DNA from: Pseudomonas quercus
Lineage (GTDB): Bacteria > Pseudomonadota > Gammaproteobacteria > Pseudomonadales > Pseudomonadaceae
Direction of reading: 5' to 3'
DNA: 64,000 nt
NCBI RefSeq assembly: GCF_012033695.1
Contig: NZ_JAAVJI010000012.1
Coordinates: forward strand, 62,001 to 126,000
The position numbers and the translations under genes are program-made. Positions 38,841 to 47,036 of the stretch are shown here, piece by piece. Below the pieces are notes generated by a model. That model did no database searches. It saw only the letters and a list, made by a program, of their open reading frames with translations, and was not told where the DNA came from. Every line of letters begins with the position of its first letter. Position 1 is the first letter of the stretch.

Positions 38841-39655
38841 CAGCGTCTCCCGTTGATTACAGTGCGGATGTTTCCACCTGGGGCCAGAGACCTTGCCTCA
38901 AACTTCTTCCAGCTAGCTTCAATCACCTTCCCTTGCTGACTAGCCCATTCATTGATCGCTGCATTGTCCGTGTTCGACGTGGCGCTTGCCGCCCCATCGC
39001 TAGTAATTTGAACCGTCACGTTGATGTCTCCGCCGCCCCTGCTGGGGGACCTGGAAGCTATCGGTAAAGGCGCTGTATCGACGTAGCCGCCATCGGCATA
39101 TCCCTTTGCATTCAGCCCCTCCAGGTAGTTGCGCATCCCTGGCTGACTGACCACTTCCTTACGCAAGACGAACTCACCGCCGTGGACTACTCCGGCCGGG
39201 TCGTACTTGCCGCCGTCGCCGGTGTAACCGCCACTGGACATACCGTTGCCCAACCAACTGGAGAAGGCACTGCCGGTGTAACCTGCCGCCGTGCTACCGG
39301 CTGAGGCTGCCGCACCGCTCCCTATGCTTCCTACGGCCCCAGCCACGGTATTGAATATGCCCACCAATGCTTGCCGGGCAGCGATATGGGCCAGGTCGCT
39401 AATAACCGATTCAGCAAAACCGGAGAACGATGCCTTGCCGGTGGTTGCGAAGGTGGCCACCGCGTCTTCCATTCCCGAAAAGGCATCGGTTACTAGATTG
39501 CGGCTCTGCTCGGCCATGTTATTGGCTGTTTCGTAATAGTTGGCAACTGCTGACCTTGCACCCAGTGTCCAATCCTGCTGTGCCTGGTCTACCTGATGGT
39601 AGTAGTCCTCCTGCATTGCCAAGCGCCGCTCCAGGGCGCTTTGAAGGGCAACGGC

Positions 39656-39664
<9 letters not shown>
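38840..39664 (-). pseudogene. Phage tail tape-measure protein, C-terminal fragment
   Basis: About 275 codons remain, matching the C-terminal domain of lambda gpH-type tape-measure proteins: MEDAVATFATTGKASFSGF, glycine-rich GSIGSGAAASAGSTAAGY, and VHGGEFVLRKEVVSQPGMRNYLEGL. Tape-measure proteins are normally 600 or more residues. Here the reading frame begins at the junction with an IS3 remnant and has only a TTG as possible start, so the gene is truncated and probably inactive. Confidence 0.85.
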
Positions 39665-39928
<264 letters not shown>

Positions 39929-39994
39929 TCAGCACAATTTAGACGTACCCTGTCCAATTAGGGTCGGTACTCAACGTTGAGGCAAGCAACCGTA

Positions 39995-40990
39995 ATGTCT
40001 GAAACTGACGCTTATCCGCTTTTTGGGTTTTCGGGGCGAGCTAAAATATTTAGCCGCCTCGGAATAATCATAGATAATAGTTTTTATATAATCCTGACTA
40101 CTATAGGCACTATTGCGCTGGGTTTCGGCGGTGGCCTCGTAGGGAACTATAAATACGATGATCTTATGAAGGCAGCAGTTACGACCACGGATCAGGCTTG
40201 GGTGTTAATTTGCTATCCTTTGATTTGGATGTTAGCTGGTGCTGTTTTGGTGTTATTAGGTGCGATTGGAACTTACAAAGATCAAAAAAAACTACAACAG
40301 CAAGCGGATAGCCTTGAATCCCAAGTCAGCATAATACCCGAATTGAATGATGCAATTAACAGCGCCCAAGAAACGATGGAAAGCTACAAATCCGACCTCC
40401 GCAAAATGCATTCGGAGCTAGTCGCGACCCACCTCAAATCGGCTTATAAGTCCTTGGGGCTCTCTACCAGCGACCGAATTTCCATTTACTACGAACATGC
40501 CAACGACTTCTACTTACTTGCACGCTACTCTCAGAATCCCGTCTTTGCTAAACCTCACCGACAAAAATTTGCTCTAAATCAAGGAGTCATTGGGAAGGCC
40601 TGGCAGAATCAAAAACACGTGGAAAGAGACTGCCCCAACTCTGAAGATCAGCCAGCATATCTGAAGTACCTATCCGAGCAGTACGGCTTTAAGCCAAGCC
40701 AGGCACTCAACTTTGCCATGAAAAGCTGCCGTTATGTAGCTGTGGCCATCTCGGATGCTGACTCCCACACGGGCGTAATCGTGTTTGAGAGCATTGCCCT
40801 TCCTTTTTTCGAAGGAAATGAGGGGCGACTGGAGGAAAATATTTATGCATTTTGTAAAGACTACCAGAGCATCCATTCCAAATTTCTAAGGGATGGGTTA
40901 GAATTGAATCGCGAAGCGAACGTCGCGAGCTCTACTAATTCATCTGTAGAGCAAGAATTTTTGAAACATTTTAGGGAGGTTAGTAAATGA
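39995..40990 (+). CDS. Two-helix membrane protein with coiled coil and GAF-like domain
   Basis: 331 residues from the ATG at 39995 (MSETDAYPLFGF). Two membrane helices (about 30-50 and 70-92) form a hairpin with a small outer loop. A cytoplasmic coiled coil follows (about 97-145), then a globular domain (about 155-298) with a GAF-like pattern: ISIYYEHANDFYLLARYSQN, NQGVIGKAWQNQKHVE, and VAVAISDADSHTGVIVFES. No enzymatic motif is visible. Its stop overlaps the start of the Panacea-domain gene by 4 nt, and the codons are AT-rich. I infer a membrane effector or sensor neutralised by its partner; no function is proven. Confidence 0.8.
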   Translation: MSETDAYPLFGFSGRAKIFSRLGIIIDNSFYIILTTIGTIALGFGGGLVGNYKYDDLMKAAVTTTDQAWVLICYPLIWMLAGAVLVLLGAIGTYKDQKKLQQQADSLESQVSIIPELNDAINSAQETMESYKSDLRKMHSELVATHLKSAYKSLGLSTSDRISIYYEHANDFYLLARYSQNPVFAKPHRQKFALNQGVIGKAWQNQKHVERDCPNSEDQPAYLKYLSEQYGFKPSQALNFAMKSCRYVAVAISDADSHTGVIVFESIALPFFEGNEGRLEENIYAFCKDYQSIHSKFLRDGLELNREANVASSTNSSVEQEFLKHFREVSK

Positions 40991-41454
40991 CAAGACTACA
41001 GAATATAGTAGCTTATCTTTGCGTAAACTACCCCTACAAGCTTGAACTTTCCAAGGCAAGGCTGACTAAATTAGTATACCTAGCAGATTGGTTTTCATCG
41101 TTAATAGATGAAAAGCAAATGACTGACGTTGATTGGTTATTCAACCACTACGGGCCTTATGTCGATGATATCGTCGAATCTGTGAGAAATAGCCGTGAGT
41201 TCTCGCTTTCTGCTCATGAGAATCATTACGGATCAACTAAAGTAGTTGTTGGGTATCAAGGCGATCCTAGTGGTGTCAAATTGAGCGAACAAGAAATGGC
41301 CATATTGGACGCTGTAATTGATAAAACTAAAGGCATGTACTTTAATGCATTTATTGATTACGTTTATTCAACTTACCCCGTCAAATCTAGTGACCGGTAC
41401 GCGAAATTTGACTTGGTTTCACTCGCAAGAGAGTATAAAAGCGCCACACATTAA
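40987..41454 (+). CDS. Panacea (SocA-like) domain protein, candidate antitoxin
   Basis: 155 residues. The stretches LSKARLTKLVYLADWFSS and DVDWLFNHYGPYVDDIV are the hallmarks of the Panacea/DUF4065 fold, shared with the SocA proteolytic adaptor antitoxin. Panacea proteins are known to neutralise many unrelated toxin domains, several of them membrane-acting. Here the gene is translationally coupled to the 2-TM/GAF-like gene before it. A terminator follows at once, so the two genes form a closed unit. Confidence 0.85.
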   Translation: MTRLQNIVAYLCVNYPYKLELSKARLTKLVYLADWFSSLIDEKQMTDVDWLFNHYGPYVDDIVESVRNSREFSLSAHENHYGSTKVVVGYQGDPSGVKLSEQEMAILDAVIDKTKGMYFNAFIDYVYSTYPVKSSDRYAKFDLVSLAREYKSATH

Positions 41455-41474
41455 TATTTCTATTCTCCGTAACG

Positions 41475-41495
41475 GCCCGCTACGACGGGCTTTTT
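41475..41495 (+). terminator. Terminator of the GAF-like/Panacea unit
   Basis: Stem GCCCG (41475-41479) and CGGGC (41486-41490) followed by five T. It lies 20 bp after the Panacea-gene stop and separates it from the convergent HNH gene. Confidence 0.8.
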
Positions 41496-41625
41496 GTGCC
41501 TGAAGTCAGTCATCTCATTCAGGTATTTTCCATTCAAAATCAATAGGCCACTAGGAACCAGTAGGTAGATTGATCGTTACTCAAAATACACTCTTGAAAA
41601 TCTAGATCAGAACCGCCCCCCATTA

Positions 41626-42516
41626 TTAAACACCAATTCTATAACGCGGAGAGGGAATATGGTGAACTTTATAACCATGCGAATGATACCAATCGCTTGC
41701 AGCCAAAGCCTCGTATAAAGCAGCCTTCCAAGTATTAGTCCTGTCTCGCCGCTCTACTAACGCGAACCGCTGCAAATGCTCTTTCCGTGAAGCGGGCGTT
41801 GCTAACTCCTCTAATATCGCTGCCATACTTGCAAGTTCGGCAGCAGCCTCAACTCCGAATCTTTTTTCCAGGTTGAGTTCCTTAAAATGATTTTCTGCTC
41901 TTGACTTCAGTGAGTCCGTCCAACCGCTTGGTAAATCAAGATAATAACGTACGCTCACCGGAATGGTTTGTATAACTTCGGCGTAGATCCACGGTTCGCA
42001 TTCAAAACTTGAGCTTTCAAAATAAAGATGAGGCATCTGACTCGCTGCCGTCAGCGCAGAGGCCCCTTTACTTTTATTGCAGTCCGCGCATGCCGGTACT
42101 AAATTGCAGGGCAGAATTGAGTATGCTGGATACCTAGCTTTGGACAGGAAGTGGTCTAAGGTACTAGCTTGACCGAATCCGCACAGCGGGCACTTTCCCA
42201 GAGGCGCTAAAGTTAATAACTTATCATAGTACTTCCTGGCCTCCTTCCCTTTCTGAAGTAGCTGATTAGTATATATGGATACGAGTTCTCCTTTTTCGAT
42301 ATTCGAGAAAACGACCTGCTCCGGCTTTGCGCGCAAACTTGCAGGCAACAAATATAATTCATTACTCCACCCCTTCAACACATAGTCGGAAAAGAGCCCG
42401 AGCAATACTGGCCGTGCAGCAGTTAACTTTGCCGAAAGAGCAGGATCGTGAACGCCGCTGATGCAATCATCAAAGACTTCGGATGAGATAATATCTGGCA
42501 AATCTAAAAGGCGCAT
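41626..42516 (-). CDS. HNH endonuclease, PtuB-like (Septu-type defence)
   Basis: A 296-residue nuclease. The HNH core is clear: CPLC at 109-112, the catalytic DH of LDHFLSKARYP at 121-122, N138 in CNLVPACADCN, and CADCN at 143-147. The spacing matches PtuB-like HNH proteins. Its ATG overlaps the stop of the ATPase gene by one base (TAATG), so the two are translated together. The role as a phage-triggered nuclease is an inference from Septu systems. Confidence 0.85.
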   Translation of the reverse strand: MRLLDLPDIISSEVFDDCISGVHDPALSAKLTAARPVLLGLFSDYVLKGWSNELYLLPASLRAKPEQVVFSNIEKGELVSIYTNQLLQKGKEARKYYDKLLTLAPLGKCPLCGFGQASTLDHFLSKARYPAYSILPCNLVPACADCNKSKGASALTAASQMPHLYFESSSFECEPWIYAEVIQTIPVSVRYYLDLPSGWTDSLKSRAENHFKELNLEKRFGVEAAAELASMAAILEELATPASRKEHLQRFALVERRDRTNTWKAALYEALAASDWYHSHGYKVHHIPSPRYRIGV

Positions 42517-44057
42517 TACTCCAACCTCGCAGAGATCAACTTCTGCAATATTGCCTGAGCCTCAAATCCTAACTGCCCTTTGTAATCATCATATATTGAC
42601 TCGAAGGTACCACCTTTATCTACAGCTGCTTGCAGAACAGCGTGGTACCCAGACTTAGATACCTCAAGCCCAAATATTTCACGGGTCAGTATCCCTGCAT
42701 TCTCACCAAATGTTTCCCTTTCTGGTCGGTCGGATCTGCCCTCTGTCCGGTTTCTCGTGAGTTTCCATACACACAATCTTGGAACCTCCTGTACTACAAC
42801 GGGGGAGTGGGTCGCGATGATCGCGACGCCATTCCTATTCTGCAACAAGTCTGATACCGCTCGCGTAAAGGCTGAAAGCAGCGGCGGGTGCAGGTGGCTT
42901 TCGGGTTCATCCATCAGTACGAGTGTTTTTTCCTCAACAGTGTCAACTAACTTGGTAGTTGTAAGTAGAACTATAGAGTGCCCAGAGCTCATCCTACCAA
43001 AAAGCAGTCCTGCTTTTACCAGCGCTTCATCTTCTGGCATGTCAGCCAACCGACCTAGGGTCATTTCCTCAAAGTTTGCATCTGACTCTAGGCGCTTAAT
43101 TGCTTTAAGCCATCTATGGCGCTTAGTAGGCTGGCTCAAACATGATGACAGGCTGTCTATAAAATCAGTCTTTAGATCCCCTGGAGCTTTCGGTGGTCGA
43201 TGCCCAGCACTATTTATTGTAGATTGCATTCCTACGTAAAAATAGGCGACACCTTTGCTTCTGTCTGGCTGATCTTCTGGAAAAAGAAAAGGATCAAAGG
43301 CGCTAAAAGAGACAGATACAATGCTGCTGAAATAATCCTCCGGCATAAGCCGCACTCCACTGAACGGGTGAGCAACGTAAAAGTTTCCGTTATGGGGGCG
43401 GCCAGTGGTTTTGCAAAGTAGCGTTTCCACCATATCGTTTAATATCGTAGTCTTTCCTACGCCATTCCGACCAATCAGGACATGCACATTACTAGTGGGC
43501 ATTGAGCCTGGCATTACCTTAAAACTCAGCCTGACTGGAGCTCTCCGATCGTCCCCTTTATCTTCATATGCGAAATCAAATTCTGTAGACTCCGGCAAAC
43601 CAGCCAATACTCGCCTGAACTGGTCTTCTATTACGGAGCGACTAACATTCCTCATCAAGGAGTTACGAAATACTGACTCATCCTTTACGGCATTAAATAT
43701 TTTTTCATCGTAAATGACGTCTTTTAGAGAGGTAAGGAAACCTTCTGACTCTTCAATTGACAACTCGTCATGGATCTTCTTATAGAAATCTACGTCTTGA
43801 CCGAGCGAGAAAAAATGGGAATCTAGACTTGTGAACTCATCTTTAAGATTCTCAGACGTCCATCCGTGCGGCTGATCTACGTAACCAATTTTAATTGATC
43901 CGAGGTCTACCTTTTTTCCATCGACTCCAAAAAAAACAACGCCAAATAACGTTTTAAAAGAATAGTCATCCCAATTGCTGGGACTAAATAACACAGTACT
44001 TTTGAGTGTCGGCGGTAGTGTCGTAGGTTTTTTTAGAACAATGAAAGTTAATTGCAC
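42516..44057 (-). CDS. AAA/ABC-type ATPase, PtuA-like (Septu-type defence)
   Basis: A 513-residue SMC/OLD-like ATPase. Walker A GRNGVGKTT lies at 196-204, after an unusually long N-terminal region of about 190 residues. A signature-like SSGHSIVLL is near 357, Walker B TLVLMDEPESHLHPP near 378, and a switch histidine in IIATHSPVVVQEVPR near 416. No TOPRIM domain follows, which argues against OLD/Gabija; the nuclease is supplied by the HNH neighbour, as in Septu. No reverse transcriptase or retron RNA was seen nearby. It is the most distal gene of the island. Confidence 0.85.
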   Translation of the reverse strand: MQLTFIVLKKPTTLPPTLKSTVLFSPSNWDDYSFKTLFGVVFFGVDGKKVDLGSIKIGYVDQPHGWTSENLKDEFTSLDSHFFSLGQDVDFYKKIHDELSIEESEGFLTSLKDVIYDEKIFNAVKDESVFRNSLMRNVSRSVIEDQFRRVLAGLPESTEFDFAYEDKGDDRRAPVRLSFKVMPGSMPTSNVHVLIGRNGVGKTTILNDMVETLLCKTTGRPHNGNFYVAHPFSGVRLMPEDYFSSIVSVSFSAFDPFLFPEDQPDRSKGVAYFYVGMQSTINSAGHRPPKAPGDLKTDFIDSLSSCLSQPTKRHRWLKAIKRLESDANFEEMTLGRLADMPEDEALVKAGLLFGRMSSGHSIVLLTTTKLVDTVEEKTLVLMDEPESHLHPPLLSAFTRAVSDLLQNRNGVAIIATHSPVVVQEVPRLCVWKLTRNRTEGRSDRPERETFGENAGILTREIFGLEVSKSGYHAVLQAAVDKGGTFESIYDDYKGQLGFEAQAILQKLISARLE

Positions 44058-44407
44058 GATATTTCCATCCCAGGATATTTTTGTGAACCTAGACCTCTGT
44101 AGGTAACAAATGGCTGGCGCTGCTTCCTTTTACCTGTTTTCCAGATGAAACGAAACCAGAATTAGATCTTCGTGACTGCCACGTATGAGCTTGCGTCGCT
44201 TCCCCCTACCACGGCAGGTCCGACTTCCTCAGGATCCGGACAAACGCCGGATTTCAGCGCCTTTTGCTACAGGAAAAGCCATGCCACAAACTTGCTACAC
44301 ATACCCCGCTAACCGGTGCGAAAACCCGATAACCCTAGCTAACACAACCCATTGATTTCCCAGCTAACACCCGCTAACGTACTGATTCCAAACGCCGACT
44401 TTTAGAA
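44058..44407. other. Right end of island, gene-free, with repeated short motifs
   Basis: No gene is supported here. The hexamer GCTAAC occurs four times (44308, 44338, 44363, 44373), and TTGCTACA twice (44264, 44292). The left end of the island carries one TTGCTACAC (35855) and an inverted GTTAGC (35843). Such clusters near an attachment site resemble the arm-type binding sites of a tyrosine integrase or its accessory factor. The promoter of the ATPase-HNH pair must also lie here. Confidence 0.5.
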
Positions 44408-44453
44408 CTCCGAAGGCAGGGGTCATGGGTTCGAATCCCGTCGAGTGCGCCAT
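44408..44453 (+). repeat. attR: 46-bp direct repeat of tRNA-Arg 3' half
   Basis: An exact copy of 35785-35830. Only the 3' half of the tRNA is present, so this copy cannot form a cloverleaf; it marks the right boundary of the island. Confidence 0.96.
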
Positions 44454-44606
44454 CTTTTTTCTTCCCTTGGCTCCAAGGGCTGACCCTCCCCGTCTCCAAT
44501 CAGCATCATGCCGATCAAGCACCTCCTGGCTGATCAAAGCCTATCCTTCTAAAACCGTTTCAATGCCCAGGCCATTCTGGTTGCATCTTCCGCCCCTTCA
44601 TAGCGC

Positions 44607-45008
44607 CTACTCCGCCACAACCTCAATAGTCGGATGTGCCGCAAAAATGTCCATCACGATCTCGAAATAGGTCTTTCCCACACCTCGCTCCAGCGCGTCC
44701 AACTGGGTACGAATGTGTGCCACGTTGAACACCTCAGGCTGCTTGAGCTTTTCGTTCAAAAACGTCCGAGTAGCACTTAAGCCAAGGCTCGCTCGGCTCT
44801 GCGCCAGGCCCTGCCACACAAGCCTTATGGGCTCTTTGCTGCGGATGGCACCGTAGCCGCCGTATAGCATGTCATCCAAGGCATCGAGGCTGTGCCCCAG
44901 CGCCCAGTCTTCGCCCGCCATGAACACGCGATTGATCTCGGCATAAAATGACGGAATGTCGTGGATGCTCGAGCCGAGAAGGGTCAGGGTTTTCGTCATA
45001 TCAGCCAT
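44607..45008 (-). CDS. Barstar-family protein (orphan RNase inhibitor)
   Basis: A 133-residue protein containing IPSFYAEINRVFMAGEDWALGHSLDALDDMLYGG, the core helix-loop of barstar, the tight inhibitor of barnase-like RNases. It is longer than Bacillus barstar (about 90 residues). No barnase-like or polymorphic toxin gene is nearby, so it may protect against RNase toxins delivered by competitors. The start at 45008 has no strong ribosome site; an ATG at 44999 is an alternative. Confidence 0.82.
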   Translation of the reverse strand: MADMTKTLTLLGSSIHDIPSFYAEINRVFMAGEDWALGHSLDALDDMLYGGYGAIRSKEPIRLVWQGLAQSRASLGLSATRTFLNEKLKQPEVFNVAHIRTQLDALERGVGKTYFEIVMDIFAAHPTIEVVAE

Positions 45009-45111
45009 TGGATAAGAACCAGCGCGGCCAAACCGTTAGGGTTGGTTATGCTTTCATAGGATGCGTCGTTGAGCGACAGCGCAAGGCCCACCACCACGTT
45101 CAGGAGATTTT

Positions 45112-45426
45112 ATGCGGGCTTCAACGATTGTAGGGACAGTTACCTTTGCTTGGCTGGCCATCGGTTCCGCCCATGCCTCAAGCGACCAAGCCTGGGCGGA
45201 GTTCGACACGCGGGTAACGCGCGCCTGCATAGCGGCCAGTGGCCTCAGCACGCCAATACCTTCAGCGATCGTTGGGTTTGACGATCGCGTTGGCATGGTT
45301 GCCATGCTGGTGAAGGACCGCACGCCCGGATCCTCCAAAGCTAAGCTATGCCTGTATGACAAGAAAGCCCAAAAGGCTTATGTGGACGATGCAGAGAAGT
45401 GGTCGGCGCCGTTGAAGCCGTTTTGA
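45112..45426 (+). CDS. Small exported protein, function unknown
   Basis: 104 residues. The start MRASTIVGTVTFAWLAIGSAHA is a signal peptide with AHA-SS cleavage, and AGGAG precedes the ATG. The mature protein has two cysteines (ACIAASGL and KLCLYDKKAQKAYVDD), which may form a disulfide. I recognise no family with certainty. It is divergent from the barstar gene with 103 bp between them. Confidence 0.75.
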   Translation: MRASTIVGTVTFAWLAIGSAHASSDQAWAEFDTRVTRACIAASGLSTPIPSAIVGFDDRVGMVAMLVKDRTPGSSKAKLCLYDKKAQKAYVDDAEKWSAPLKPF

Positions 45427-45698
45427 ACTTAATAAGGTCTAGATTTTAGCTGCAATACTACAGTACGCCCTGCTGCCTCTAGATAACCATAACAAGAACA
45501 AACTGAAACTAAAAATAAAACATCAAGAATATAGAATATTTATATGTCTTTGAATAAAAAATACCAACTTGAAGCAAGCAATAACTTGAATTAAATTTTT
45601 TTACCAAAAATAATTACAAAACCAATTTTGAAAACTATACTACGCAAGACATTATCATAGCCTTCTATAAAATTTTAGAAAACAAGGGCAAAGGCCTT
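45427..45698. other. Very AT-rich spacer
   Basis: The sequence from about 45430 to 45690 is strikingly AT-rich compared with the chromosome and has no supported gene. It probably holds the promoter of the next gene and looks like horizontally acquired DNA that may be silenced by an H-NS-like protein (MvaT in pseudomonads), which is an inference. Confidence 0.6.
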
Positions 45699-46523
45699 AT
45701 GAGAAGGAAAGCTCGCATACTCATTCTTTGCAAAACCTACCCATCACCTAGTGCAGCATATATGGAAACATCGTGTGTTGCAGGCGTGGATACGGAAGGA
45801 AACTTAATTAGACTTTATCCAGTTCCTTTTCGGTTGATTACAGAAGGTCAGCAGTTTTCAAAGTGGCAGTGGATTGAGGCATCCATTGAGAAAACATCCA
45901 ACGATCATCGACCGGAAAGCCATAAAATAGGCGTCGATACGATCCAGCCGCGTGAAATGATCCCGGCCAAAAATGATTGGAATCTGCGGCGAGCCGTATT
46001 GGAAAAGCTACCCATATACGAAAACTTTGCGGCGCTTGAACAAGCTCGCCTTGAATGTAACGTGACCTTGGGTTTGATACGACCTAGCCGCATTACAGCA
46101 CTTGAGATAAAAAAGGCTTCTTCGGAAAGCTGGACCGATGAAGAGCTAGAAAAGCTGCAGAAGCTACAGATTCAACCGGGCCTATTCGAGCAAGATGACG
46201 TCAAGTCAAGCTTGAAGCGCCTTGAAAAAGTACCCTATGACTTCCACTACAGGTACGAGTGCACTTCGGGGAAAAATTCGGAAGCCAACCGGCATAAGAT
46301 CGTAGACTGGGAGGCAAGTCAGCTCTACAGAAATCTTCTTCGAACTCACGGACCTGCAGGTTGGGAAACCCCTTTTCGTCAAAGACTTGAAGTGGAACTG
46401 CCAAGTAGAGATTTAATGCTATTGATGGGGACAATTCATCGCTTTCCCCACCAATGGCTGATCATTAGCCTGATCTACCCTCCTAAGCAACCAGAAGCAA
46501 GTCGGCAAATGTTTCTATTTTGA
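45699..46523 (+). CDS. Conserved protein, possibly DuOB family, partner of DUF488 gene
   Basis: 274 residues, starting MRRKARILILCKTYPSPSAAYMETSCVAGVDTEGNLIRLYPVPFR. This opening resembles proteins annotated with a 'dual OB-containing' domain, which usually lie beside DUF488 genes; the family call is low-confidence. The middle is charged and helical. The gene is AT-richer than its neighbours, with a weak AAAGG site. Its 3' end overlaps the convergent DUF488 gene by 41 bp. A nucleic-acid role is suggested only by the OB-like idea. Confidence 0.65.
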   Translation: MRRKARILILCKTYPSPSAAYMETSCVAGVDTEGNLIRLYPVPFRLITEGQQFSKWQWIEASIEKTSNDHRPESHKIGVDTIQPREMIPAKNDWNLRRAVLEKLPIYENFAALEQARLECNVTLGLIRPSRITALEIKKASSESWTDEELEKLQKLQIQPGLFEQDDVKSSLKRLEKVPYDFHYRYECTSGKNSEANRHKIVDWEASQLYRNLLRTHGPAGWETPFRQRLEVELPSRDLMLLMGTIHRFPHQWLIISLIYPPKQPEASRQMFLF

Positions 46524-46956
46524 GAGGAAGGTGCCGAGTCTCTAAATCAGCATCCAGCTGCTGTGCCGCTTCCGCAATCAAGCTACGATGGCAGAAATTT
46601 GCGTCTGCCTCGTAGCAAACCATACAAATACGTTGCACCGAAGCCTGCGCAGCCAGGTCTAGTAGCACATCCGTTTGCGTTTGAACGTAGGCTCGGAAAT
46701 TGCGAGCGTAATCCGCCCAATCACCTGTGAGTTTGTAACTTTTGCGAATGGGTTTGGGACAGCCCAGAGGCGGGCAGTGCTCGTAACTAATTCCTGCATC
46801 AGCCAGGCATTGAGCAAACGCTTTTTTGGAAAATCCTTTTTTCCTTGAAAGAGGGTATTCCCGAACATCCAGAACCTTGTCGATCCGGGCTTGTTTGAGG
46901 CGTGCGATGAAGGCGTCAATGCTCAGCCCTTCATAGCCTGCTGTATAAATTGCCAT
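46483..46956 (-). CDS. DUF488 family protein
   Basis: 157 residues from the ATG at 46956, with GGAGG 9 bases upstream. It begins MAIYTAGYEGLSIDAFIARL and has DVREYPLSRKKGFSK (about 30-44) and the conserved pair CYE (114-116) and CHR (122-124), the family's likely active or metal site. DUF488 proteins are often found in defence or stress islands, but their chemistry is unknown. The tail-to-tail overlap with the 274-residue gene may make antisense RNA. Confidence 0.85.
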   Translation of the reverse strand: MAIYTAGYEGLSIDAFIARLKQARIDKVLDVREYPLSRKKGFSKKAFAQCLADAGISYEHCPPLGCPKPIRKSYKLTGDWADYARNFRAYVQTQTDVLLDLAAQASVQRICMVCYEADANFCHRSLIAEAAQQLDADLETRHLPLKIETFADLLLVA

Positions 46957-47036
46957 GCGTGTTTTCCTCCAGCAGCATCCTGCCACTGTTCTGCAAAATA
47001 GAGGCAGGACTATACCATTGCTTGTAGCAATGCACC

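Noticed and set aside
42516-44057. Gabija or OLD nuclease
   Set aside because: The ATPase has no TOPRIM domain after Walker B; the nuclease is a separate HNH protein and no helicase is present.
41626-44407. A retron-type Septu (ATPase and HNH with reverse transcriptase)
   Set aside because: No reverse transcriptase gene or structured msr/msd-like region was found within the island.
44408-44453. A second tRNA-Arg gene
   Set aside because: Only the 3' half of the tRNA is present; no acceptor 5' strand or D-arm precedes it. It is the attR copy.
44454-45111. A barnase-type RNase partner for the barstar gene
   Set aside because: No frame in either direction shows a barnase-like pattern.
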